A DNA stretch of 64,000 bases from the NCBI GenBank assembly GCA_027563935.2, contig CM050447.1, positions 13,980,501 to 14,044,500 of the forward strand. Direction: 5' to 3'. The translations under genes and the position numbers were made by a program. The notes beneath the pieces were generated by a model, which was given only the letters and a program-made list of their open reading frames with translations, had not been told where the DNA came from and made no database searches. Below are positions 12,380 through 24,612 of this stretch, in pieces. This DNA comes from Costus lasius (Eukaryota; Streptophyta; Magnoliopsida; Zingiberales; Costaceae). Each line of letters begins with the position of its first letter. Within the stretch, counting starts at the first letter, position 1.

Positions 12380-13276
12380 GCTATCCCCCTTCTCGCCTCC
12401 AACGCTTCTTGCAAGTCCGATAAACCCTAATTTTTTTATTTATTATTTTAATTATTTTTAAATTATTATTTTAATTATATTGCTTTAAGTTTAATAGACC
12501 ACATGTGTAACTTAAATATTATTTTATATAAAAAAATAATATTTGTGTTCATGCTTCATTATTAAAATATTCATTTTGACTTAAAATCACATCATACTAT
12601 TTTTATTCTTCTCACTATTTATCCAAAAACACTTTAACTTTTCCTAATAGTAATTTTTAACCAACAATTTTCAACCAACATCTAAAAACTCTAATAGCCC
12701 TAAATGATATATTTGTTTAAAATAATATATTTATTTATTATTTTATAATTCAATAATAGTTAAAAAAAAATTATTAATCAAATATCTTATAAATTTTAAT
12801 AGTAAAGTACAATATAGTTTAGCATAGTTATAAAGTTATTAATAATGAGGCCTGGCTTTTAGTTAGATACCTATTTACAGCTAATTTAATACCTAATTAG
12901 ATAAATGAGATAAGTTTGGATTTGGTGAGTTTAGCTTTGATCATATTTGAATTTATAGATATGGGTAACTTAAAAATTAATAAAAAAATATTTTTTAAAA
13001 AAAATAAAATAATTAATTTATAAGTATATTTATTATTATTATAAAATTATATTTTATATAATAATCTAAAAATAAAAATATATAATTTTTTATTTAATTA
13101 AGTATCTATTTAAATATCGAGTGTCAAGTTTGGACACTGGGTAAAAAATTAAGTACCCTACCATTCCGTATGGTATATTGCGAATAAATAAAAAAAATGT
13201 TTAAGACGATTTATTAAATACGCTTTGCAATGCATTGAACATGATCCTACATACCAGAGTATGTGAAACATATCAC
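12380..13276. other. AT-rich spacer
   Basis: Very AT-rich DNA up to the edge of Copia-1. I see no ORF of interest, RNA gene or structured repeat. Confidence 0.6.
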
Positions 13277-13420
13277 CAAGTTAATAGGATTGTAGGAATA
13301 TAACAAAACTGAGAAATGCAATGCAGACTGAAGCACTGACTTGTTAAAGAAGTGATCGAACCAAATTCTTTTCAGAAGACGTCAAATGATAAGTTTAAGG
13401 GCTGGAATTGATTTGCAGCT

Positions 13421-14889
13421 AGATAGGAATCCGCAAGTGCACGGTCTATCGAAGTAGTAAATAATATCGTTCCCACAGGGAGCAAGTGTCAAGTACCGAC
13501 CTTTAGCGTCATTGAAAGCTAGATGGTTCAAACTCAGAATAAAAGAATTGCACTAAAACTAAATTATCTAAATTATCGAACCAACAAGTCAACGACTTTA
13601 AGGGAAAATTACAGTTTTAGAAGTGTTCGGAACTTCAGATTTTACCACGTTGAATGCTTTATATGCAAAACATTGAATCAGATTGAAATAGAAAACGGAT
13701 CTCCTTCTCTCGAAGCGCAATCCGACAGTAAACAACTTAAGGCGATCTATCCTATCGTACGGATTACCTTCTCTCGAAGCGTAATCCGGTGTCTAGCATA
13801 AGCTAATTTCCTACTCTCGTAGCAAAATTAACCTAAGAGACCCATTAGGCTCTATGAAATATCGTAAATCCTCGAGTGACGTCGAACGACTCTCGTAATT
13901 CTAGTCACAAGTTTAAATGAGAACGATCGAGTGTTACGATTCACCTCTCGGTACTTCTCGTAACACTTAACACATATAAATGTTTGGCCACAACATAAAT
14001 ACACAATAAGCACAACTCATTTAAATAAGTCAAATTACTTAAAATAACACTGAGATTCATTAGAAAATTATTTTACATGTGGAAATATGTTCAACGGGCT
14101 ACGGCCGAGTTCCGAACTAGGGTTTACGCTAGAAAATACATCATATAACAATGAAAACCCAAGTAAATGTATTCAAAAGGAAGGGAATTCACAATATTCC
14201 GACGATGAATCTTCAGTCTTCTCTCGATAGCCCCGAAGAAATACGTCAAATCGAGCCCATGAATGCAGAAATCGCCCCACTTTCGCCCTAGTCCACGCCT
14301 CTGAAAAGTTTGACCCCCAAAACCATTTAAAAAATCCTATTTTATGGCTCTATCTCTTCCTTAGGAAGCTAGGAAGTTTCCCTCCAAATTTCAGTAAATT
14401 CCGACTTCAAAATCACCCAAATCGGGCGAAAACCCGTCGAAAGCTCGAGTCTGACAGAAGCTGTCACGGCCGTGTTCATGAACACACCCTGACTGTGTTC
14501 AGTTCGTTAGTCTGCGAGTAAGTCATCACGGCCGTGATGGGAGGAACGGGTAGGCCGTGTCTAGCTTGCAGAATGCTGCAGAGTTCTGTCGAGATGATCA
14601 TAGCCGTGACGGTGAACATGGCCTGCCCGTGTTCTCTGCAGAAAGCTCCGATTTGCCTCAAATTTTACCTGTGACCCCCTAGCACTGTGAGGAATCTTCT
14701 CATAACATCAAATCATTAAAATCTTTATGAAAATATGGTAAAATGACCTGCATTTCACAAACAATGCGAAAAATAGTGAAGATTCTGTACTTGACAAGAA
14801 AAGATACTAAATTCAGATACAAAACAAGACAAAAGCCTGAAAAGATCATATGAATGATACTTTAAATTGTATAAAAATAACACTCATCA
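13421..14889 (-). mobile_element. Solo LTR nested in the 3' LTR of Copia-1
   Basis: The intact Copia-1 LTR reads TTTGCAGCTACAACTGG at 19732-19748. In the 3' LTR the same sequence is split after GCAGCT and resumes at AGCTACAACTGG, leaving a target duplication CAGCT/TAGCT. On the minus strand the insert starts TGATGAGTGTTATTTTTATA and its last 70 bp contain TCCCTGTGGGAACGAT and CCGTGCACTTGCGG. The second block recurs near the right end of the solo LTR at 42428-44236. It also holds repeated CACGGCCGTG-like palindromes (14,461-14,640). The family is probably Ty3/gypsy, Tat-like, from general memory of such LTR ends. There are no genes. Confidence 0.65.
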
Positions 14890-15579
14890 TAGCTACAACT
14901 GGAATTAGTATACAAAACAGGCAATAGCAAAGCCTCACAACGAAAGTAAGTTGATAGACACTTGTTCCAGAAAGTTTGGAGATATTGTTAACAATAACAG
15001 AGCTAGCAGATGTTGACAGAAATCAGTCCAGAAATTAACAAATAGCATTAAGATGCAACACCAAATTTAAATGTGGAAACCTCCTCAATTTGAGGAGTAA
15101 AACCACGGCCAGCAGCACAAACACTTCCACTAAATCAGTCAAAAAGGTGGGTACATATAGTTCTGCTCAGGCATCAATAGACAGCAAACAAAATCATCTC
15201 ACAACAGCGAAAGCATCAAGAACTTATCTTGGTAATACGCCTCACAGATCAGTGACAGAAGAGGAAGCTAAAACAATAAATCTGGAAATGTCTTCATCAT
15301 TACTCCAAGAGGAAGATTGGATCATCCATACGCAGCCGAAGACAAGAACAACACACCTCCTCACGTCGCCGCACAACAGAACACACCAAAAAAGGAGAAA
15401 AGGAGCTACTGCTCACAACACACGAGTCCCGTACAAAAACCACACTCAAAATTAACCCTAAGTAAAATAAACCTAAGTAAAACCCAAAAGGATTGGTGGG
15501 CTTCATCCATGTATGCTACATGGGCTTGGACCGCCTCTACATAGAAAGAGAACACAGCCCAACAAACTCCCCCTCTCGA

Positions 15580-18500
15580 CTATGTAGAAGGACTTGCCAA
15601 CACATCGGCGACTTGACGACAAGCAGTGATCCTTTCTCTTGAAAGAGCCTTCGTCATCATATTTGATCCATTATCATCAGTGTGGATTTTCTCAATTTGC
15701 ACCATCTTTGAGTTCACGATATCTCGAATCCAATGATATCTCATATCTATGTGCTTTGACTTAGCATGGAAAGTGAAATTCTTGGTAAGATATATAGCAC
15801 TTTGATTATCACAAAAGAGCACATACCGCTCTTGGTTGAATCCAAGTTCATGAAGGAAGTTCTTAATGCAAAGAAGTTCTTTGCACGCTTCCGTGGCCGC
15901 AATAAATTCTGCCTCAGTAGTAGATAGAGCAACACATTTCTGAAGCTTAGATTGTCAGGAAACAACTCCCCCTGCAAAAGTGATCAAGTAACACGATGTA
16001 GACTTACGGGTATCAATATCTCCAGCCATGTCTGCATCTGCATAGCCGGTCAACTTGGGCTCACCATCTCCAAAGCATATACCATAATTTGCAGTGCCAG
16101 ATAGATACCTCATGATCCATTTCACCACATGCCAATGTTCCTTTCCCGGGTTAGATAAAAACCGGCTTACCACGCTAACCGCATGAGCTATGTCAGGTCT
16201 CGTACACACCATAGCATACATCAAACTGCCGACAGCTGAGCTATAGGGAACCTTGTTCATGTATTCCTTATGCTCACTAGTGGATGGACAATGATCATGA
16301 CTCAGCTTTACTCCCGGAGGAAAAGGAGAACTTACAGCTTTAGCGTTTCCAACATTGAACCTTTCTAGCACTTTGCAAATGTATTTCTCTTGTGATAAGA
16401 AAATCTTCTTCTCTTCCCTTTTCCTCACAATTTTCATAGCAAGTATTTGCTTAGCAGCTCCCAAGTCCTTCATAGAGAAGTGCTTACCCAGTTGCTTCTT
16501 CAATTGGTCAATACGAGATATATTCCTTCCAACTATCAACATATCATCCACATATAATAAAAGGATGATGAAGTCGTCGTCACCAAATTTCTGAAAGAAG
16601 ACACAATGATCTGTATTTGTTCTGGTGTAGCCATGCTTCCCCATAAATGATTCAAACTTCATGTACCATTGCCTTGGGGCTTGTTTCAAGCCGTAGAGAC
16701 TTTTGTTGAGCTTATACACAAAGTCTTCTTTTCCTTTTACTATGAAACCTTCCGGTTGTTCCATGTAAATTTCCTCATGCAAGTCTCCATGAAAGAATGC
16801 GGCCTTGACATCCATTTGCTCAATTTCCAAGTCAAGACTAGCTGCCAATCCCAACACCACTCGAATGGAAGACATCTTTACAACCGGAGAGAAAATCTCC
16901 TCAAAATCCACTCCTTTCTTTTGACTGAACCCCTTTACTACCAATCTTGCTTTATACCGTGGCTTGGTATTGTGTTCAAGTTTGATTTTGAATATCCACC
17001 TGTTCTTCAAGGCATGCTTTCCCTTAGGTAGCTTTACCAATTCATAAGTGTCATTATCATGGAGTGATTTCATCTCATCATCCATGGCCCGAATCCATTC
17101 TAGCTTTTGTTCACTCTCCATGACTTCTTCAACACATTCGGGCTCTCCCCCATCAGTTAGCAAGATGTACTCATTAACTGGGTATCTAGTGGAAAGCCTT
17201 GGTTCTCTTAAGGACCTTCTAGGTGGTGCATCAACTGGAGCTTGTGTTGTTGTTGGCAAGTCACCAACAACCTCGGATTCTATCTCAATTGGCACAGGTT
17301 CATCATTCCGGTCTACACTTGGTGTTGGTATCGGTGTTGAAGGAATGATACTCATATCCAAGTTCTCACTTCTAGGCATGGAAGAGGGTCTCACCTTTTC
17401 AATGTCCTCCATTGTTTTATCCTCTACAAAAATTGCATCTCGGCTACGAACAAGCTTCTTTAAGATAGGATCATAGAACCTATAGCCGAATTCATCTTGC
17501 CCATACCCAATGAAAACGCATTGCCTTGACTTCAAATCAAGCTTACTTCTCTCATCACCTGGAATATGCACAAATGCTTTGCATCCAAAGACTTTCAAGT
17601 GATCATAAGAGGGATTCTTACCACTCCAAACTCGATTTGGAACATCAAATTTCAAGGGAACACAAGGAGTAAGGTTCAACACATGAACAACCGTGTTGAG
17701 AGCTTCTCCCCAGAAGGACTTTGGTAATTTTGTATGTGAAAGTAGACATCTTACTCGTTCCATGAGAGTTCTATTCATTCTCTCCGCCAACCCATTCAAT
17801 TGAGGTGTCTTGGGTGGCGTCCTTTGATGTCAGATGCCTTGTTGTGTACAATACTCATCAAATGGCCCCAAGTACTCACCATCATTGTCTGATCTAATGC
17901 ACTTGAGCTTCCGTCCGGTTTCCCTCTCAACTGAAACATGAAACCGCTTAAATACATCCACTACCTCACTCTTGTGTTTCAAGGTATAGACCCAAGTCTT
18001 TTTTGAGTGATCATCAATGAAAGTTGCAAAGTAGATAGATCCACTCATGGTCTGAGTCCTCATAGGACCGCATACATCAGAGTGCACTAAATCAAGAACA
18101 CTTTCTTTTCTGTCTGGCAAGGAAGACTTAAATGAAACACGGTTTTGCTTTCCTGCAATGCAATGTTCACACCTTTGCAAGTTGACATCCTTCAAACCGG
18201 ATAGGGCATTCTTTTTACCTAAGAGGGAGAGGCCTTTCTCACTTATGTGGCCAAGTCTTTTATGCCACAGCTCAGATATGGCCTCGTGTTCTACCACATT
18301 GACAACTTGATTTTCCACCTTGGCATGCAACATGTATAAAGTTGGAGATCTCTCACCTCTAGCCACAATCATTGAACCTTTGGTGAGCTTCCATTGTCCA
18401 TTTACAAATGTGCTACAATAACCATCATCATCTAGCTTTCCGGTTGAGATCAAGTTCAAGCGGATATCCGGAACATGCTTTACCTCTTTTAGAATCACCT

Positions 18501-19557
18501 TGGAGCCATTGCTAGTCTCCAAGCAAATGTCTCCAATGCCAACAACCTTTGCCTCACCATCATTTCCCATCCTTACAGAACCGAATTGTCCAGGTGTGTA
18601 GGAGGTGAAGAATTCTTTCCTTGAGGTGGTGTGAGTAGAAACTCCACTGTCAATCACCCAACTAGTCTCTTGGTTGATCAAATTAACAACATCACAATTA
18701 TAGACAATTAGAAAGTCTTCAGTAGCGGTGGCAACTTGATCTTTGTTGCTACTTTCACTTGATCTCTTCTCTTTACCCTTCTCTTTGTACTTTTGCTTGT
18801 TTTCCTTCTTCAAGAGTCTACAGAATGGCTTGATGTTCCCTTTCTTACCACAGTGATGGCACTCTACATCTGCAAACCTTCCTCGGGATTTGCTTCTACC
18901 ATTACCATCTCTCTTCGGTCCACGGCTATAGCTTCTTCCTCGTGACTCGGTAACTAATATATCGGACTTTGAAGAAGGATTAGAATCAAGAGATTTTCTT
19001 CTAACCTCTTCATTCATGCAGCTGGCCTTAGCTAGGTCATATGTGACCACTCCTTTTGGTGCCGAGTTAGAAACAGATGTCCTAAAGGTGTCCCAAGTGT
19101 GCGGCAAGCTACCAAATAACCATAAGCCAAGCAACTCATCTTCGAATTTGAGGCCCATGGACGACAACTGATTGATGTAGCCCTGAAAATTATTGATGTG
19201 ATCCGCCATCGAATACCCATCCTTATATTTCAATCCCAAAAGCTGATTCATCACATACATCTTGTTGCTTCATGTGTTGCTGGCATAGAGCTCCTCAAGT
19301 TTACTCCATAGTGTTTGAGAATTGTTGATTCCACTGACATGATTTAGCACATTGTCCTCAACCCACTGCCTGATAAATCCGCACACTTGCCTATGGAAGA
19401 TGTTCCACTGATCTTCTGTTTTATCATCTGGTTTTTCCGTGGAGAAAACCGGCATGTAGTAGTTCTTGACATGGAGAAGATCCTCCATCCGAGACTTCCA
19501 GGAAGTATAGTTTGAACCAGTCAGCATAATCATCTTGCTTGTATTGGCCTCCATCAT
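15580..19557 (-). pseudogene. Copia-1 gag-pol polyprotein with three in-frame stops
   Basis: One continuous frame of 1326 codons, start MMEANTSKMIMLTG. Order: gag (codons 1 to about 225); a zinc knuckle near codon 231 reading CHHCGKKGNIKPFC, with Asn where the zinc-binding His belongs; protease near codon 299 with DSGVS where DSGAS is usual; the GAG-pre-integrase motif LWHKRLGHIS; integrase with FIDDHS, SDNDGEY and NGLAERMNRTL; reverse transcriptase with YVDDMLIVG near codon 1001; and RNase H with TTEAEFIAA, DNQSA and HIDMRYHWIRD. Stops fall at codon 96 (19270-19272, where families have Gly), codon 576 (17830-17832, TGA where Arg is usual) and codon 1201 (15955-15957, TGA where Trp is usual). 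There are no frameshifts. It resembles Tnt1/Tork-type copia and is inactive as it stands. Confidence 0.9.
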
Positions 19558-19580
19558 TCACTACAGACCCAATCAAACAA

Positions 19581-19596
19581 CCTGGCTCTGATACCA
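19581..19596 (-). other. Primer-binding site of Copia-1
   Basis: On the minus strand this reads TGGTATCAGAGCCAGG, complementary to the 3' end of initiator tRNA-Met. It lies 3 bp inside the 5' LTR and fixes the element's orientation. Confidence 0.9.
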
Positions 19597-20606
19597 CTTT
19601 AATAGGATTGTAGGAATATAACAAAACTGAGAAATGCAATGCAAACTGAAGCACTGACTTGTTAAAGAAGTGATCGAACCAAATTCTTTTCGGATGACAT
19701 CAAATGATAAGTTTAAGGGTAGGAATTGATTTGCAGCTACAACTGGAATTAGTATACGAAACAGGCAATAGCAAAGCCTCACAACGGAAGTAAGTTGATA
19801 GACACTTGTTCCAGAAAGTTTGGAGATATCGTTAACAATAACAGAGCTAGCAGATGTTGACAGAAATCAGTCCAGAAATTAACAAATAGCATTAAGATGC
19901 AACACCAGACTTAACGTGGAAACCTCCTCAATTTGAGGAGTAAAGCCACGGCCAGCAGCACAAACACTTCCACTAAATCAGTCAAAAAGGTGGGTACATA
20001 TAGTTCTGCTCAGACATCAATAGACAGCAAACAAAATCATCTCACAACAGCGAAAGCATCAAGAACTTATCTTGGTAATATGCCTCACAGATCAGTGAGA
20101 GAAGAGGAAGCTAAAACAATAAATCTGGAAATGTCTTCATCATTACTCCAAGAGGAAGATTGGATCATCCATACGCAGCCGAAGACAAGAACAGCACACC
20201 TCCTCACGTCACCGCATAACAGAACACACCAAAAAAGGAGAAAAAGAGCTACTGCTCACAACACACGAGTCCCGTACAAAAACCACACTCAAAATTAACC
20301 CTAAGTAAAATAAACCTAAGTAAAACCCAAAAGGATTGGTGGGCTTCACCCATGTATGCTACATGGGCTTGGGCCGCCTCTACATAGAAAGAGAACACAG
20401 CCCAACACAACTTACATGTGTATTTAATGACGGAGCAAATGTTCTTTCTAGATGGTCAAAGGTATATGCGTTGTCTATCTTTTTTTTCACTTTTGACTTT
20501 TGATAAAATTGCTATGTTGATGTAGACATCTCAATTATTCGTAACACATTATTCGTTGAACTATTTTAGAACTTTACCAACTAATTGAGTTCGAAGTGTG
20601 CATTCT

Positions 20607-22820
20607 TGTTACACCCCCGAGCGCCACCCGGGATCCACGCCGAGAATCCCGGCCTCGGGAGGCAACAACAACTGTACCTGACAAGATAGCACAAAAACCC
20701 AAGAGGTACAAGACAGAATAATATATTATAACAAAGGCCAACCCGGCCACAAATATTCATAAGTCAAACCCACAGACAGATACAAGACCGGCACAGCGGT
20801 CAACAGAACCAACAATGCGACCGGCGCAGCGGTCGATAGACTAAACAGATAACGAGACCGGCGCAGCGGTCACAAGACTGATACAACAAAACATAATAAC
20901 ATACAACACTGACTCATATGCCACTCAAACCCACCCAGACTGGTGGTCACAAACTATCTATCTAAACCGCTCCAGAAGGAGCCGCGCCAGAACCTGGAGG
21001 CAAATCAAAGGGAGTTAGCCGGAGGCTAAGTAGGGATATCACAAGTTGTATGGTGCATGATCAGATATAAAGATTTACCAAAACTACAACCAAGACTCTA
21101 CATGACCCATATAGAGTATAATCAAATCTCAAATACATATCGCTATACGTGTCAACATACACAGGTAGAAAAACTAGGAGCTGATACAGCATTGGTTCAC
21201 GACCCTCAACTCTATAAACATAGAGTGGTCTACGACCCACAACTCTATAAAGTAGAGTAGTCCCTACTGATGGCTCTCCGAACGGTAGAGACGACTGTCT
21301 GTCGATAGCCCGCTAGTGTATAACATGACATCACAATATACCGACTGACCAACAATATCAAAAACTCATACCGTGTAGCATGCAAGCATGTTATGTCCAT
21401 AGGAATTCGACACGAGTAGAACAGGAATCAGATAGTAATCAAATGTAATAACAGCAATAAGAAAGGTGCCGCTAACTAAAAATGCGGTTGGCACCGTAAC
21501 AAAGGACGGAGATAGAATCCCTACCTCGAACAACAGATGAACAGTACAGATCCAACCCGATAAGCATGAGATCAGGTAACAGGTCCTAACAGGTTACAAC
21601 ATCATATAAGTCCTCGTATTTCATTTTAATCCATTTCATAATAATCGTTAATTAACATGCTAATCTGTCATTAAGTGGCTATGTTCAGATCCGGGTTATT
21701 TATTCGAGTTCAGCAGATATATAAGTCCAGGTTGGTTCACATGCGCTCGTATAAGTATGTATAGAGTCAGGTCAGGGTACTAACCGAGTTCGCAGCCACG
21801 TGCGAACGCAACCACCACGTGGAGTCGGAATACGTAAGAACCAGCCCAGAATACGCAAAATAAAGCATCAGCACGAAAATCGGAGTTCGCCGGAACAGTA
21901 GCGCCGCCGCTACAGTGTCACCGGAACAGTGTTTTCGGCGGTGGATCGGGACGTTCCGGTAGCCAAATTATAGCTGGCGTTGAGAGGGTTCTGGCCGTAC
22001 GGTCGGTTTCATGGGACGAGGTCTATATCACCGGAAATCTGGGAAAAACTGGCGGCGGCGGCGTTCGCGTAACTCACCAGAGCCGAAGACGGAGACGCCG
22101 AAAAGGGGGCTGGGAGGAAGCGGAGATGTCCGCTGGTGGTGAGGGAGGCTCGCCGGAGGTCGGAGATTGCTGGAAAACAGAGGGGAAACCTTCGCAGTTC
22201 GTCGGAGATCCGAGGTGAGTATAGAAAGTCGTCGGGGGAGAAGCAACGCCGCCGGAATCGCGTGTAGGCGTGTTCTCCGTCCAAAACCCTAGATCTCCAG
22301 ATAGAGCGTCGAAGGGGGCAGCGGACGACGCCGGAATGAGGAGGAAGAGTCGCCAACGCGGGAAGGGACAAAGCCGTTGCTGGAAGACGCGTACGCACGA
22401 TGCGTCCGCCGCCGAACCAAGATCGTAGGTGGAGGAAAGAGGGGCGATGACAGATCTCGTCGCAGAGGTTTGGGATTGTCGTCGCCGACCAAACCTCACC
22501 GGAGTAGGAGCAAATTGGAAGCCGGGGAATGATGCGATCGAAGGCGAACCGTGTTCGTTCACAAGGGAGACATTTTGCGATGGAGGAGAAATAGAAAGGG
22601 AGGAGCAATAGCTTCACATGCGGACGATGACCCTCGGGCTTTTATAATGCTTGGAATGGGAAAAGTCCCATCAATACCCAATTTAATGCGACCCATGGGA
22701 TACCCAATTTAATGCAACCCTTGAGATACTCAATTTAATGCGACCCATGGGATACCCAATTTAATGCGACCCTTGAGATACTCAATTTAATGCGACCCCT
22801 TGGGCTTCCCAAACGTAACA
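20607..22820 (-). mobile_element. 2.2-kb solo LTR, probably Ty3/gypsy
   Basis: The ends are TGTTACACCCCC and AAACGTAACA, with the 5-bp duplication ATTCT on both sides (20602-20606, 22821-22825). No internal region, PBS or polypurine tract is present, so it is a solo LTR left by LTR-LTR recombination. On the minus strand a TATA-like ATTATAAAAGCCC near 22,640 lies downstream of short tandem repeats, which suggests U3 is on the right. The minus-strand LTR end GGGGGTGTAACA is common in chromoviruses, so that assignment is likely but unproven. The 202-codon ORF at 22,009-22,617 lies wholly inside the LTR and resembles no protein. Confidence 0.85.
22665..22805. repeat. Tandem repeat in the U3 end of the solo LTR
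   Basis: About five copies of a unit near 27 bp, with the core ACCCAATTTAATGCGACCC and alternating CATGGGAT or TTGAGATA variants. It sits just upstream (minus strand) of the TATA-like box, where retroelement enhancers usually lie. Confidence 0.8.
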
Positions 22821-22825
22821 ATTCT

Positions 22826-24612
22826 TGCGCATAAAAAAATGTTTTAGAAAACATAAGATATAATAATTTATTTTAATCAAAATGTTTCAAATATCACCTC
22901 AAAATATATGATTCTTAAATGCATAATTATGATAGTATATTTGACTATTAAATAATATGGTTAAATATATATTTTATGTTAATATTAAAATATAATTTAT
23001 TTGTATTGGCTTGCATATTTCAATATTATTATTGATCACCTTAAAAAAGGTTGGATAAAAATTGAAGTGTTAACTCAAGTATTCCGTGCCATGTTTTATA
23101 GGGGCTTGTTTGTTCTAGTTTGTTTAAGTGAAAAACTAAAAAGTTTTCATATCTTCAGGGTCTGTTTTCTTAGAAGAAAAACTAAAGGGAAAGGAAAGAA
23201 AAATAAATTTTCTGTTGTTTCCTTAGGTGGAAGGAAAAGTTTGAGTGGAAAAGTGAATGAAAAATTTTATAACTTTTCATCCGAAACTTTTTCACCCAAA
23301 CAGGATGGAAAAGTTAGAAAAAACACAATGCCACTTCGCCCAACCTTCAAAATTAATTTTTCTTCTTTTTTTTCTTCCTTCCAAGGAAACAGCATATAGA
23401 TTTTTTTTCTTTTCCTGAAATTTCTTTTTTTTTTTGCAGTTTTTCATTTCTTATAATTTTCTACCCTCAAAAGGGTTAGTGTTACATGGAAGAGTTTCAT
23501 GTCAAGGGCACTACTTTTATGATGTTTAAACTAATTAATCATCGATATGTTTTTAAGAACATTTAGTTGATTAATATGCAAGGATTCATATAAAACTCAA
23601 AATTAAACTCAATCTGCGCAAGTACATAAAGCATGCCCAGCTTGTCAAGTTGATTTGATATGATCTAAAGCGGTGTGGCATGAGGAGCGGAAAAAGGATA
23701 ACAATAATATATTAGGATAGAATATGAGATTAAGACCACAAGAAATCAGAGGCCCTTTTTTACCTTTGCTTTTCTCTGTCTCTGATGGCTTTGTATGTGA
23801 GAGTTTTGGCCATAGGCACATAGGAGCAGTGGAACTACGAAGGCTGGTTTATGCAGCACCAGACATGCAGTATCATGTGGCAGGTTTTCTAGGATCCTCA
23901 ACAGAGCGGGTGGTGTGGAGATCTGTCGGACTTGAGCTGGGAAGGGTTAAACAGCATGCTCGGTGTCAGTTAAAGTTCGAAGAAACTCATCTTCCTTGAA
24001 GAAGCCTGACCCAGTCGCAACAAGAAATTGATAATGGGGTCTGCCTCAACATGTCAGATGTGTCAGATATCAATTCGACGCACTCGGATTCAATTTTGAC
24101 AAGAGAAGCCCCTACTACCATTTACCACAAGTTCCAGAAGCAAGTGTTCCCACAACTTGTAACAAAACACTATAACTAGAGCTGCATCTTTCGGATCAAC
24201 AGTAAACAGTAACAAACCAAAAGTTAACGTACACCAATGCTCATCAATTCGTCACAAAAGCAGCCACCAACAGTTTCCGTCTTATTGTTTCACAAGCAGC
24301 AGAATAGATCTGACAGAAAAGTTACAGAATATGATAAAATTTTCCAAACTCGTATAATCTATTGTGAAAAAAAGAATTGCATATGAACTAGTTACATGTC
24401 TCATAAGAACGAATACGAAACTAAAACAGTGCACACCAGAAACCTCAATGCTCTCTCTAATAAAGCCATCCTCTGAACCAGAATGGAAGATTTGATTGTA
24501 CAGTTTGAGCATGAGCATGGCGACAACAATCCGTGACATTTTACAGCCTATGAAAGCACAGGAGATTACTACCAAACATTGGACTCCAACAGACGCTCGT
24601 ATCTGTGCAGGA
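22826..24612. other. Spacer with a purine-rich repeat and degenerate repeats
   Basis: AT-rich. Between about 23,140 and 23,400, a stretch starting GGGTCTGTTTTCTTAGAAG and ending CTTCCTTCCAAGGAAACAG resembles the arms of the element at 33,973-35,176, so a related foldback element is possible. The part from 23,484 (ACATGGAAGAGTTTCA) has a diverged relative near 25,787. An ORF at 23,724-23,999 is not recognisable. The stretch next to 24,612 should hold the 3' UTR of the following minus-strand gene. Confidence 0.4.

Larger units (their letters stand above)
13282..20407 (-). mobile_element. Copia-1: full-length Ty1-copia LTR retrotransposon
   Basis: The 5' LTR is on the right (19600-20407, 808 bp) and the 3' LTR on the left (13282-15564, interrupted by a nested insertion at 13421-14889). 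The LTR outer end reads TGTTGGGCTGTG on the minus strand; the inner end is TATTA rather than the usual CA. The primer-binding site TGGTATCAGAGCCAGG (tRNA-Met type) is at 19596-19581 on the minus strand. A purine tract, GAGAGGGGGAG, precedes the 3' LTR. The possible target duplication is CAAGT/CAACT (13277-13281, 20408-20412), one mismatch. Aligned by eye, the LTRs differ by about 3 percent. The internal region encodes one gag-pol frame with three stops. Confidence 0.9.

Noticed and set aside
15090..15455. 121-codon ORF, also at 19933-20298
   Set aside because: The same sequence in both LTRs of Copia-1, antisense to the element.
22009..22617. 202-codon minus-strand ORF
   Set aside because: Wholly within a solo LTR bounded by perfect target duplications; overlapping ORFs in other frames and no recognisable domain.
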